From contig CAZOGC010000012.1 in assembly GCA_964579505.1 (NCBI GenBank), positions 5,299 to 69,298 of the forward strand: a stretch of DNA of 64,000 bases, written 5' to 3'. Source of the stretch: JAJYSO01 sp964579505 (lineage in GTDB: Bacteria; Bacteroidota; Bacteroidia; Flavobacteriales; Flavobacteriaceae). Under the pieces are notes generated by a model. The model was not told the origin of the DNA, searched no databases, and saw only the letters and a program-made list of their open reading frames with translations. Below are positions 25,145 to 34,030 of the stretch, piece after piece (within the stretch, counting starts at the first letter, position 1; each line of letters starts with the position of its first letter). The translations under genes were made by a program, and so were the position numbers.

Positions 25145-26266
25145 GTGCCGCAACTTTCTGTTATCATTTTAAATTACAAAGTACCTTATTTTTTAATGCT
25201 CTGTCTAGACAGTGTACAAAAGAGTTTACAAGGCATTAAGGCTGAAATTATCGTGGTAGACAACCATTCTGAAGATGGTAGTTGCCAACTCGTTAGCACT
25301 TACTTTCCGGAAGTAAAACTTATACAAAATACTGAAAATTATGGGTTTAGCAAAGGAAATAACATAGGCATAGAACAAGCGGAAGGAAAATATATATGCA
25401 TTCTTAACCCCGATTCTGTCGTAAGTGAAAACACTTTTAAAAATGTACTACACTTTGCTCAAACACATTCAGATTTTGGAATTCTAGGTCCCCGCCTTAT
25501 TGACGGTAGTGGTCATTTTTTACGAGAAAGCAAACGTAATATTCCAACTTTAAAAATTGCCCTAAAAAAACTTTTCAATCATGCCAAAGAATACTACGCC
25601 TCTTTGCCTCAAGAAGAAGTCGGAAGTGTTCCTGTATTAGCCGGCAGTTTTATGTTTATTCAAAAAGACCGCTATTTTGAAATCGGGAAACTAGACGAAG
25701 ATTACTTTATGTATGGAGAAGACATTGACTTGAGCTATCAATTTATTCAATCAGGCTATACAAATTACTATCTCGGTAACGAAAAAACGATGCATTTTAA
25801 AGGGGAAAGTACTCCGAAAGACGCTGTACACCTACACTATTTTTACCAAGCAATGGTTATTTTTTATCAAAAACACCTACAAAAAAATAACCTAACCGGC
25901 ATGGTGGTAAAATTTGGAGCCAAGCTAGCTCAAGTAAGCCATTCTGTAAGAAAGAAAAAAGAGTCCAAAATTACAGCAAACAAAGGCTATTATTGGGTAG
26001 GAGAAAAAACTCCTTTCACCGAAAAATTGATTGCATACCTCAACACAGCTATAAAAGTTATTAGCTTGGAGGAATTGTATCAAAATCCACCTTCATCGGC
26101 AACCTTATTCTTTGATGCCGAACAAATTAACTACGAAACCATCATTCAACTTATTCACAAACTAAAAGACACCCAAAATAGGTTTCGCATTAAACCCGCT
26201 AGATTCTCTTTTATTGCCGGAAGTGATCGACGCACCGACAAAGGACAAATTATTCTTCTCAAATAG
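25145..26266 (+). CDS. Glycosyltransferase family 2
   Basis: A 373-residue GT2 enzyme that starts with GTG four bases after recR, so translation is probably coupled. The N-terminal SVIILNYKVPYFLMLCLDSV, AEIIVVDNHSEDGSCQL, NYGFSKGNNIG and ICILNPDSVV are GT2 nucleotide-sugar motifs of the rhamnosyltransferase-like subgroup. FMYGEDIDLSYQF carries the ED catalytic-base motif. The last 100 residues, including a Lys-rich stretch near residue 275, lack a recognised domain. Donor and acceptor are unknown; no polysaccharide cluster is nearby. Confidence 0.88.
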   Translation: MPQLSVIILNYKVPYFLMLCLDSVQKSLQGIKAEIIVVDNHSEDGSCQLVSTYFPEVKLIQNTENYGFSKGNNIGIEQAEGKYICILNPDSVVSENTFKNVLHFAQTHSDFGILGPRLIDGSGHFLRESKRNIPTLKIALKKLFNHAKEYYASLPQEEVGSVPVLAGSFMFIQKDRYFEIGKLDEDYFMYGEDIDLSYQFIQSGYTNYYLGNEKTMHFKGESTPKDAVHLHYFYQAMVIFYQKHLQKNNLTGMVVKFGAKLAQVSHSVRKKKESKITANKGYYWVGEKTPFTEKLIAYLNTAIKVISLEELYQNPPSSATLFFDAEQINYETIIQLIHKLKDTQNRFRIKPARFSFIAGSDRRTDKGQIILLK

Positions 26267-26364
26267 AAATATCGTCTTGTACACAATAAAATTTATGTAC
26301 AAAAACACCCTGGGCAAACAATTTGAAAAAGTTTTCTTCGTTATTTGAAACAAACCTATCTATT

Positions 26365-26868
26365 ATGAAACTAGTTAAATTTATTGTCTTATTTGTTTTT
26401 GCTATAACCATTACAAGCTGTAGCGATGATGACCCCATTTATTTATTAAACCAACAAAATCTTGTAGGCACCTACCATGTCACCGATTTACAAGCTCAAT
26501 CAATCGCCACCGGAGAGTTCTTAGGATCACCCATAACTATTACCTCAAAAATGGAAGGAAGCACTTTTAATATGACCTACCATTTCAACACAGACAGTAC
26601 GGTAGTCATAAATGGATCTTTCTTGGTTACAGAACACAAAGACATAAACGGAACCCCAAAAGACACCACTTATATTGTTACCAAAAACAATGAAAAAAAG
26701 ACGTACTCTATCAATCCTGTAACTGACGAGCTAACCATCGATTCGGTTTTGTATAAAGTACACAATTTTAATCCATCAGGATTCGAGCTTACTCTTGATC
26801 AAAAAACGACTGATACCACTCAAGGTTTGACTATTGAAACCACAGGAAAGATGAAACTTACCCGGTAA
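26365..26868 (+). CDS. Predicted surface lipoprotein, unknown function
   Basis: From ATG 26365 the protein has 167 residues and a lipoprotein signal: MKLVKFIVLFVFAITITSC, Cys19. The residues after the cysteine are SDDDP, which match the lipoprotein export signal (S-D-D pattern) described for Flavobacterium and Bacteroides, so surface exposure is predicted. The mature part is Thr-rich with NLVGTYHVTDLQAQS and YHFNTDSTVVINGSFLV, reminiscent of lipocalin-like lipoproteins. A TTG-started extension from 26323 is discarded. A terminator follows. Confidence 0.7.
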   Translation: MKLVKFIVLFVFAITITSCSDDDPIYLLNQQNLVGTYHVTDLQAQSIATGEFLGSPITITSKMEGSTFNMTYHFNTDSTVVINGSFLVTEHKDINGTPKDTTYIVTKNNEKKTYSINPVTDELTIDSVLYKVHNFNPSGFELTLDQKTTDTTQGLTIETTGKMKLTR

Positions 26869-26890
26869 AAAGTTGAAAAAAATCATTCTT

Positions 26891-26917
26891 AAGCCATCCA
26901 AATAGGGTGGCTTTTTT
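26891..26917 (+). terminator. Terminator after the SDDD lipoprotein gene
   Basis: AAGCCATCC pairs with GGGTGGCTT (one G-T) around AAATA, followed by TTTTT. Confidence 0.85.
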
Positions 26918-27119
26918 AGCTTATAAACAACCTCAAAAACATTTCTCAACCCACTTATATTTTAACATCACTTTGGGGTAATACAAAGCAAAAATCACAT
27001 ACTCAATTTACATATAATTCTGATTATTAGCTTATTATAAGTAAACAAAGATACTTTTATTCCCGCTCATTTTTTCGTAAATTTGCAACAAATAACACAC
27101 GAATCCTTTAAGGAAAGTT

Positions 27120-28427
27120 ATGGCAAAATATGAACTTAAATTACCCAAAATGGGCGAAAGTGTGGCAGAAGCCACCATTACCAACTGGCTTAAAAATGTA
27201 GGCGATACCATAGAAGAAGACGATGCGGTATTAGAAATTGCCACTGATAAAGTAGACAGCGAGGTGCCTAGTGAGGTAGACGGCGTTCTAAAAGAAATTC
27301 TTTTTGAAGTAGATGATGTAGTGCAAGTAGGGCAAACCATTGCTATTCTTGAAACAGAAGGAAGCAACGAAACAGAAACAGAAACAGAAAAACAAGAAGC
27401 CATTTCTGAACAAGTTATGACAGCGGTAGAAGAAACGGTAGCTGCCGGAATGACTACTGCCAACTCTACAGTAACAGATTATACAGAAGCCTCTCGATTT
27501 TATTCTCCTTTAGTAAAAAGTATTGCTAAAGAAGAGAACATAGCCTTATCCGAACTCGAAACAATAAAAGGCTCCGGAAAAGATGGTCGTGTAACCAAAA
27601 ACGATATGTTGGCTTATGTCGAAAGCCGAGGAGTTGCTCAGCCAACTGCACCAAAAGTAAACGGAAATACTCCGAAAGCTAAACCGGCACTGGCACCAAC
27701 GCCAATTCCGATAAGTGGTGACGATGAAATTATTGAAATGTCACGCATGGGTAAACTCATTGCCAAACATATGACTGCCAGCGTACAAACTTCGGCTCAT
27801 GTACAGTCTTTTATAGAAGTAGATGTAACTAAAATTTGGAACTGGCGTAACAAAGTAAAAAATGCATTCTTGGCTCGTGAAGGAGAGAAATTTACTTTTA
27901 CTCCTATTTTTATGGCTACTGTAGCCAAAACATTACGCGATTTCCCAATGGTTAATATTTCTGTAGATGACGATAAAATCATCAAACACAAGCATGTTAA
28001 CCTGGGTATGGCCACAGCCCTTGCTGACGGCAACTTAATTGTTCCGGTTATTAAAGATGCTGATCAACTCAACTTGGTAGGAATGGCTAAAAAGGTTAAT
28101 CAATTGGCTAATGATGCGCGAAACGGCAAATTAAAACCCGGCGCCACCGATGGCGGCACCTATACCGTAACCAACGTGGGCTCTTTTGGCAGCATTATGG
28201 GCACTCCTATCATCAACCAACCACAAGTAGGTATTTTGGCACTCGGTGCTATTCGAAAAGTACCTGCCGTTGTAGAAACACCTCAAGGCGATTTTATTGG
28301 TATTCGCTACCGCATGTTCTTATCACACAGCTATGATCACCGTGTAGTTAACGGCGCTTTGGGTGGGCAATTTATAAAACGTATAAAAGAATATTTAGAA
28401 AACTTTGACGACACGCAAACTATTTAA
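27120..28427 (+). CDS. 2-oxoacid dehydrogenase E2 (dihydrolipoamide acyltransferase)
   Basis: A 435-residue E2 component. A single lipoyl domain at 1-78 carries the lipoylated K44 in EIATDKVDSEVPSEV. An E3/E1-binding domain follows at about 122-165 (FYSPLVKSIAKEENIALSELE), then the catalytic acyltransferase domain from about 205. The active-site motif reads DHRVVNGA in place of DHRxxDG. It transfers acyl groups to CoA in a pyruvate-, 2-oxoglutarate- or branched-chain dehydrogenase complex. No E1 or E3 gene adjoins it, so the complex cannot be named; branched-chain type is plausible. TAAATTTG lies about 40 bases upstream. Confidence 0.88.
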   Translation: MAKYELKLPKMGESVAEATITNWLKNVGDTIEEDDAVLEIATDKVDSEVPSEVDGVLKEILFEVDDVVQVGQTIAILETEGSNETETETEKQEAISEQVMTAVEETVAAGMTTANSTVTDYTEASRFYSPLVKSIAKEENIALSELETIKGSGKDGRVTKNDMLAYVESRGVAQPTAPKVNGNTPKAKPALAPTPIPISGDDEIIEMSRMGKLIAKHMTASVQTSAHVQSFIEVDVTKIWNWRNKVKNAFLAREGEKFTFTPIFMATVAKTLRDFPMVNISVDDDKIIKHKHVNLGMATALADGNLIVPVIKDADQLNLVGMAKKVNQLANDARNGKLKPGATDGGTYTVTNVGSFGSIMGTPIINQPQVGILALGAIRKVPAVVETPQGDFIGIRYRMFLSHSYDHRVVNGALGGQFIKRIKEYLENFDDTQTI

Positions 28428-28451
28428 ATATTCTTCAAATTTATAATTCAC

Positions 28452-28489
28452 AAAGTCTCTGGTACATCGTGTTATTAGAGGCTTTTTTT
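28452..28489 (+). terminator. Terminator of the E2 gene
   Basis: AAAGTCTCT pairs with AGAGGCTTT (one G-T) across 16 bases, followed by TTTTT. Confidence 0.75.
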
Positions 28490-28517
28490 AGTATTCATAC
28501 ACGCTACAATTTGCATT

Positions 28518-28856
28518 ATGACAAAGAAAACAATCGTCTTTTTATGCCTCATCATGGCTTTTACCGCCTGTCAACCCCCTATTTTATACCGAGAAAATAA
28601 TTTTCCCGTTTCAAAAGAGAACATAACAGCCATGTGCAACACCATAAAGCAAGAAATTTCCGGATACTCTTGCGTAGATTATTTTGAAAAAACTTTTCTC
28701 ATAAAAGACAGTTTAGAAACCCTGAAAATTAATTTAAACAAACAACGTTTAAAATTAATTTACCAAACTAAAGGAAAAGAAAACGGAAAACTCTTTAAAC
28801 AATATCAACAACTCACAAAAGAGTTAAAAGCTGGCAGCAAGGCGGAAGCTCACTAA
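28518..28856 (+). CDS. Small lipoprotein, unknown function
   Basis: A 112-residue protein with a lipoprotein signal (MTKKTIVFLCLIMAFTAC, lipobox FTAC). The mature part has two further cysteines in MCNTIKQEISGYSCVDYF and a helical, Lys-rich C-terminal half that may be coiled coil. I do not recognise a family. The stop overlaps the stop of the convergent GNAT gene by four bases. TACAATTTG, one base off the -7 consensus, lies five bases before the ATG. Confidence 0.55.
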   Translation: MTKKTIVFLCLIMAFTACQPPILYRENNFPVSKENITAMCNTIKQEISGYSCVDYFEKTFLIKDSLETLKINLNKQRLKLIYQTKGKENGKLFKQYQQLTKELKAGSKAEAH

Positions 28857-29320
28857 AATTTGAGTTCCATTTTTATATCGGTTCGTTTATAATCTCCCGG
28901 CTCAAAATCAACTTCTTTAAATCCGTATTTTTTGTATAGATGAATAGCCGACTCTAGTTTTTTAGCGGAATATAAAACGAGTGTTTTTATAGGGCGTGTA
29001 CGACAAAATTGAAGACAGTATTCTAGCAATATAGTGCCAATTCCTTGTCCACGAAAAGTCTCCTCAACCCCCATTTTCCCCAGCTCAAATGTTTCTTTAT
29101 CAATTTTGAGCAACGCTACGGTACCCATTACTTCTCCTCCAGACTTTGCAAAAAATATATGTCCACCTTTTGCTATAATACTTTCCTGTGGATTAGCCAA
29201 TAACTGAACATCTATGGGTTCTATTTCAAAAAACCGTTTTAACCATTGATAATTTAGCCGCTCAAAATGTGGAGACAAATCCGATGAAAAATCAACTATT
29301 TTTATTGTTTCTCTTTTCAT
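28853..29320 (-). CDS. GNAT family N-acetyltransferase
   Basis: A 155-residue GCN5-related acetyltransferase. MGVEETFRGQGIGTILLEYC contains the acetyl-CoA pyrophosphate loop (RGQGIG), and AIHLYKKYGFKEVDFE is the typical C-terminal strand and helix. Substrate unknown. It lies ten bases downstream of the cyclase-family gene and is probably co-transcribed with it. Confidence 0.88.
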   Translation of the reverse strand: MKRETIKIVDFSSDLSPHFERLNYQWLKRFFEIEPIDVQLLANPQESIIAKGGHIFFAKSGGEVMGTVALLKIDKETFELGKMGVEETFRGQGIGTILLEYCLQFCRTRPIKTLVLYSAKKLESAIHLYKKYGFKEVDFEPGDYKRTDIKMELKF

Positions 29321-29330
29321 AGATAATGAT

Positions 29331-30074
29331 TTATTGCTCCTCTATTTTATACAAAACAGGGCGACTCGGAGCAGCGTTATTTACAAAATTAGCCACCTGA
29401 AGATTCAGCACATATAATCCATCTTCAACCTCATCCGGTACATAAATCAATTCTGTAATCGTAGCCTCTTTTTGCGGGTTATCAGGATAATTCCAAAAAG
29501 CACGGTGCGCTACCACGTTCCCCTCTTCTTTATCTACCGAAGGCAAATCAATTAATAGGTGCTTAACTCCACATTGTCTTATATATTTTGCAGTCTCAGG
29601 CTTTAAATATGGCCAATTGGTATGGTTGTGATTTTTATTTTTCTTCTCTACATTATTTGGAATCGTGCGAATAATAAGCGCTTCTGCCTCTTCAGGTCGT
29701 AATTTTTCAGCTAATTTATCTTGTGTAAAAACCGTGTCGTCTCCCTCTACTTCCGGTGCAATTGAAATCAATTTTGCTGTAAAAAAAAATCGCTTTAAAC
29801 AATTAGAAACACTGTAAAATTCTTTAGAAATATGCCCATACCCCTCGGTATGCGTACCATGCGCATGTGGACTAAACTGAATCGTATTAAAATTAATCGT
29901 AGCACCTTTAGCCACTTCGGCCACCCAATCTCCATTTGCCACCGGGTTTATTTTTGGTGCACCTATATACCATGCCTGAGGGCCTTTTACCGGTTGTATT
30001 GCTAACGAAATGTCAATAGGCTTTTCTATATCTATTGTAAATTTTCCGGAGGGTAATGAAAGTGTGCTCTTCAC
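29331..30074 (-). CDS. Cyclase family / kynurenine formamidase-like hydrolase
   Basis: A 247-residue protein of the cyclase superfamily (metal-dependent amide and lactone hydrolases). HAHGTHTEGYGHI (about residues 88-100) is the metal-binding HxGTHxxxxxH motif, with a Glu in place of the usual Asp. HLLIDLPSVDKEEG is the second conserved segment. The substrate is not predictable; no kynurenine-pathway gene is adjacent. It probably forms an operon with the GNAT gene. Confidence 0.78.
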   Translation of the reverse strand: MKSTLSLPSGKFTIDIEKPIDISLAIQPVKGPQAWYIGAPKINPVANGDWVAEVAKGATINFNTIQFSPHAHGTHTEGYGHISKEFYSVSNCLKRFFFTAKLISIAPEVEGDDTVFTQDKLAEKLRPEEAEALIIRTIPNNVEKKNKNHNHTNWPYLKPETAKYIRQCGVKHLLIDLPSVDKEEGNVVAHRAFWNYPDNPQKEATITELIYVPDEVEDGLYVLNLQVANFVNNAAPSRPVLYKIEEQ

Positions 30075-30207
30075 AATGTTATTTTTATAGGTAGCAATTT
30101 ATACATTTATGTTGAAGATAAAAACTGCCCCATCATCAACCAACCTCTTTTTAGCACACCTAAATCTTTAATTTTTTGTACTTTGCAGTGTCTCTTAATC
30201 GCCGTTT

Positions 30208-32319
30208 ATGAAGTTTTTCTTTGTCGGGTTATTTCTGTTTTTTTTCTATCCTAGAATATATGCGCAGCAAACCCAAATTGTTAATTACAAAACACTTATA
30301 GGAACCGTTTCTTTTCAACCTAAAGTTAAAGCCGTACAAGGAGAACTGACCGTCACATTTCAATGTCTCCAAAACACAGATTCTATTTATTTAGATGCTA
30401 AAAACATGGAAGTTACTTTAAAACGCGCTTCCTCAAAAAAAATACACCTCAAAATCACTCCCAAAAAAGTATGGTTTCTTGCTCCTTTTAAAGCTGGAAG
30501 AACCTATTCTATAACCCTAAAATACAACGTACAAAATCCTAAAAAAACCTTGTATTTTGTGGGCTGGAATAACAAAGGAAGCAATCAAATATGGAGTCAA
30601 GGAGAAGGACACTACACCTCTTATTGGCTCCCCAGCATTGATGATAAAAACGATAAAATCATCTTTGATCTCACCTACAAGGTTCCTCAAAGTTACACCG
30701 TAATTGGTAATGGAAAGCGCGTTGAGCATCAAACAACGACCACTCAAGAAATTTGGCACTACCAAATGAGACACCCTATGAGTAGCTACCTCGTAGCCGT
30801 AGTCGTAGGCCATTATAACAAAAAGAGCCTTACCAGTTCTTCCGGTAAGCCAATTGAACTGTATTTTGAACCAAAATTTTCAGCTAAAGTAGAGCCCACC
30901 TACCGCTATTCTAAACAGATTTTCGACTTTTTAGAAAAAGAAATCGGAGTAGCCTACCCTTGGGTCAACTACAAGCAGATACCCGTGCGTAATTTTCTCT
31001 ATGCCGGTATGGAAAATACAACCGCCACCATTTTTGCAGAAAGTTTTTTTACTGACTCAATTGGGTTTATAGACCACAACTATGTAAACGTAAACGCCCA
31101 TGAGCTGGCGCATCAATGGTTTGGCGATTTGGTAACAGAGCACACCGGGGCAGACCACTGGCTGCAAGAAGGTTTTGCTACGTATTATGCCTTACTAGCC
31201 GATCGGCAAATTTTTGGAGATGATTATTTTTACCTCAAATTGTATCAATCTGCCGAAAAACTAAAAGCGCGTAGCGACAAAGGAAAAGGACAAGCTCTTA
31301 TAAACCCCAAAGCCAACTCGCTTACCTTTTATCAAAAGGGAGCATGGGCGCTACACATATTACGCGAAAAAATAGGCAATGAAGCTTTTAAAGCCGGGAT
31401 GCAAGCCTATTTAAAAAAATATGCCTTTAAAAACGCTACCGTAACTAACTTCATAGCCGAGATGGAAAAAAGCAGCGGGCAAGACTTAACTGAATTTGTA
31501 AACGATTGGATCAAACAAACAGCTTTTCAGGCTAAAGACGCATTGGCTTCACTAAAAAAATCTGCGTTTATTAAAAAGTATATGCAGATAATAGCCCTGC
31601 GAAAAATACCGCTCAAAGAAAAATACACAACCTTAGACCAAGCCTTAAATTTCCCGTCCAATAAATATATTGGGCAAGAAGTTGTCAATCAACTAGCCTC
31701 GGAAACTCCTTCACCCAAGCGATTACAACTTTATAAAAAAGCTTTTAATACCCAAAACACACTTATAAGACAAGCCATTGCCAGTACTTTAACAAAAATA
31801 CCTAAAGCATTACAAGCAGCTTATGAAGGCTTACTAAAAGACCCTTCTTATCTTACACAAGAGCAAGCATTGTTTAATTTATGGAAGAATTTTCCTGACA
31901 AACGAAAGATCTATTTAAATACATTACAAAACACGCAGGGCTTTTACAGTAAAAATGTGCGGCTATTATGGCTAACGTTAAGCCTCGTTACCCAAGAATA
32001 CCGCCCTCAAAAAAAACAAGTATACTACAAAGAATTGTCGGGTTACACCGCCCCTGCCTACGACTACTCTATCAGACAAGGAGCTTTTATGCGGTTGTAT
32101 CAATTAAACCTTTTTTCTACACAAAATTACAAAGATTTACTCCAAGCTTGTGAGCATCCGGTATGGCGATTTCGCAGCTTTGCTCAGCAATTGTTGGGCC
32201 GATTATTAAAAGATAATGACCATCGAAAAAGGTTGCAGAAAGTCTTACCGCAACTGTCTTCAAAAGAACAAAACATACTTAAAAAAGCATTCCAAAAACA
32301 ACATGAAAATAATGAATAA
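30208..32319 (+). CDS. M1 family zinc aminopeptidase
   Basis: A 703-residue exported metallopeptidase with a signal peptide (MKFFFVGLFLFFFYPRIYAQ). GMEN at 267-270 is the exopeptidase motif, HELAH at 298-302 and E321 in HWLQEGFATY form the zinc site HExxH-18-E. After the catalytic domain (to about 440) comes a helical C-terminal region of HEAT-like look. It removes N-terminal residues from peptides in the periplasm or outside. Its last codons overlap the hisC start (32303 or 32312), a sign of coupled translation, though the two pathways are unrelated. Confidence 0.93.
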   Translation: MKFFFVGLFLFFFYPRIYAQQTQIVNYKTLIGTVSFQPKVKAVQGELTVTFQCLQNTDSIYLDAKNMEVTLKRASSKKIHLKITPKKVWFLAPFKAGRTYSITLKYNVQNPKKTLYFVGWNNKGSNQIWSQGEGHYTSYWLPSIDDKNDKIIFDLTYKVPQSYTVIGNGKRVEHQTTTTQEIWHYQMRHPMSSYLVAVVVGHYNKKSLTSSSGKPIELYFEPKFSAKVEPTYRYSKQIFDFLEKEIGVAYPWVNYKQIPVRNFLYAGMENTTATIFAESFFTDSIGFIDHNYVNVNAHELAHQWFGDLVTEHTGADHWLQEGFATYYALLADRQIFGDDYFYLKLYQSAEKLKARSDKGKGQALINPKANSLTFYQKGAWALHILREKIGNEAFKAGMQAYLKKYAFKNATVTNFIAEMEKSSGQDLTEFVNDWIKQTAFQAKDALASLKKSAFIKKYMQIIALRKIPLKEKYTTLDQALNFPSNKYIGQEVVNQLASETPSPKRLQLYKKAFNTQNTLIRQAIASTLTKIPKALQAAYEGLLKDPSYLTQEQALFNLWKNFPDKRKIYLNTLQNTQGFYSKNVRLLWLTLSLVTQEYRPQKKQVYYKELSGYTAPAYDYSIRQGAFMRLYQLNLFSTQNYKDLLQACEHPVWRFRSFAQQLLGRLLKDNDHRKRLQKVLPQLSSKEQNILKKAFQKQHENNE

Positions 32320-33346
32320 TTCTACAGAAAATCTAGTTAGAGAAAATATTAAAAAACTGGTTCCATATTCTAGCGCTCGTTCAGAATTTAAAGGAACAGC
32401 CGGCATATTTTTAGATGCTAATGAAAATCCTTACGGCACCTATAATCGTTATCCGGATCCATTTCAATTAGCCCTAAAAGAAAAATTAGCAGTCACAAAA
32501 GGCATTCGTCCCGAGCAACTATTCCTCAGCAATGGAAGTGATGGAATTGTAGATATGAGTTATCGTATTTTTTGTGAGCCGGGAAAAGATAAGGCACTTA
32601 CTTTTGCCCCCACATTTGGCATGTACACTGTGGCAGCAGCACTCAATAATGTAACGCTTATAAAAGTACCTCTGGATGCAGATTTTCAAATAGCTGTAGA
32701 AACTTTTAAGCCTTATTTAGCCGACCCGCATTTAAAACTGGTTTTTTTGTGTTCTCCTAACAACCCCACCGGCAACCACATGCATCGAGAAGCCATTGAT
32801 TTTGTACTCGACAATTTTAACGGAATCATTATTTTAGACGAAGCCTATATAGATTTTAGCACCCGAGCTTCATACACTGCTAAGTTGGCGCAGTACCCCA
32901 ACTTAGTTATTTTGCAAACTATGAGCAAAGCATGGGGGTTAGCCGGTGGACGTGTAGGAATGGCTATTATGAATGAGCATTTAGTAGCCTATTACAACAA
33001 GATAAAAACGCCTTATAATGTAAGTTCTATCAATCAAGAAACAGCACTCAAAGTTCTCAATGAAAAAGCTGAATACGACAAAAATTTGGCCGCTATATTA
33101 GCTGAAAAAAATCGGGTAATTACTGCCTTAGAAAACAATTCACTCATTCAGAAAATATATCCATCAGATACTAATTTTTTACTGGTAAAAGTGGCTGATG
33201 CCAACAAGTTATACACTCAATTAACCCAACACCAAATTATCGTTCGCAATCAGGACCGAGTAATCAAAAAATGTTTACGTATTACCATTGGAACTCCAGA
33301 AGAAAACACAAAACTTATCGAGGCGCTACAAGCTATAAACACCTAA
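32303..33346 (+). CDS. hisC: Histidinol-phosphate aminotransferase
   Basis: A class I/II PLP aminotransferase of about 347 residues. FLDANENPYGTYNRYPDP is the HisC-type N-terminal signature, SPNNPTGN and DEAYIDFS are cofactor contacts, and the Schiff-base lysine is in TMSKAWGLAGGRVG. It converts imidazole-acetol phosphate to histidinol phosphate in histidine synthesis. The rest of a his operon is absent, so HisC is inferred from sequence alone. Starts at 32303 (MKIMNN) and 32312 (MNNSTE) are both possible; the longer frame from 32216 runs inside the M1 gene and is discarded. Confidence 0.88.
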   Translation: MKIMNNSTENLVRENIKKLVPYSSARSEFKGTAGIFLDANENPYGTYNRYPDPFQLALKEKLAVTKGIRPEQLFLSNGSDGIVDMSYRIFCEPGKDKALTFAPTFGMYTVAAALNNVTLIKVPLDADFQIAVETFKPYLADPHLKLVFLCSPNNPTGNHMHREAIDFVLDNFNGIIILDEAYIDFSTRASYTAKLAQYPNLVILQTMSKAWGLAGGRVGMAIMNEHLVAYYNKIKTPYNVSSINQETALKVLNEKAEYDKNLAAILAEKNRVITALENNSLIQKIYPSDTNFLLVKVADANKLYTQLTQHQIIVRNQDRVIKKCLRITIGTPEENTKLIEALQAINT

Positions 33347-33353
33347 ACGACAC

Positions 33354-33393
33354 AAAAAAGCGGCTTCTTCAGTGTGAAGAAGCCGCTTTTTTT
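33354..33393. terminator. Bidirectional terminator after hisC
   Basis: AAAAAAGCGGCTTCTTC pairs with GAAGAAGCCGCTTTTTT around AGTGT. It lies between hisC and the convergent 133-residue gene and ends in T runs on both strands. Confidence 0.9.
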
Positions 33394-33406
33394 AAATATG
33401 TTTTTC

Positions 33407-33808
33407 TTAGTTTTCGCTATACTCTTCAGCATATTCTTTTAACTCTTCATTAAAAAATCTAAGTTCTTGCTTGTTACGTTTATGTTCTTCTCGTTGAATT
33501 AAGATAAGCAAATACAATAAATTCTCAGTAGGAGTACCCGATTCAACCTCACCAGCAGAAAGCACTTCTCCCGTTTCTTCATCTACAATATCTTCTTCAT
33601 CATTGGGTAAGCTTACCGCAAACGTATCAAACTCTTCTATATGCTCATAGGTTAACCGTATTGTTTTAGCCACTACCGGGCGCTTTTCAGCCACTGCATA
33701 GGGGCGTAATTTTTTAAGGTCTTCAACTAATGTATTGGTAACAATACCATTTCTTTTTAAATCATCAATGATTTTTTCTATAAGCTTTTGCGCATCTGTA
33801 TTTGTCAA
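33407..33808 (-). CDS. Conserved hypothetical protein
   Basis: A 133-residue acidic, soluble protein with no signal peptide. MTNTDAQKLIEKIIDDLKRNG and TLVEDLKKLRPYAVAEKRPVV start a helical domain; the middle has an acidic loop (NDEEDIVDEETGEV), and the C-terminal third is a charged helix. I recognise no family. The only usable start is a TTG at 33808: no ATG or GTG lies between it and the preceding in-frame region. The codon pattern and a terminator before it support a real gene. Confidence 0.6.
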   Translation of the reverse strand: MTNTDAQKLIEKIIDDLKRNGIVTNTLVEDLKKLRPYAVAEKRPVVAKTIRLTYEHIEEFDTFAVSLPNDEEDIVDEETGEVLSAGEVESGTPTENLLYLLILIQREEHKRNKQELRFFNEELKEYAEEYSEN

Positions 33809-33963
33809 AACAATTTGGTTTATATAGGTAAATGAATGGGTGCAAATTTAATTCTTAAATAAAATATTTTACGTTAAAACCGCAATAAATATTTAAATAA
33901 GTAGCCTTTATTAGGCCTGTATTAAATCATTAACAGATATTCACACCAATTAACAGAAATAAA

Positions 33964-33995
33964 TTGCGCTAAACCTTGAATTCTGCTTACTTTTG
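33964..33995 (+). promoter_or_regulatory. Promoter of the SF2 helicase gene (TTG-N21-TACTTTTG)
   Basis: TTG at 33964-33966 and TACTTTTG at 33988-33995 fit the Bacteroidota promoter. The leader would be about 30 bases. Confidence 0.5.
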
Positions 33996-34030
33996 CAAAG
34001 TTCTATTTTTAAACACGGGAAGAAGTTTAT

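Noticed and set aside
27035..27463. A 142-codon minus-strand frame over the E2 lipoyl domain
   Set aside because: It overlaps a clear E2 gene in the opposite direction and its Ser/Thr/Val runs mirror Glu/Asp codons.
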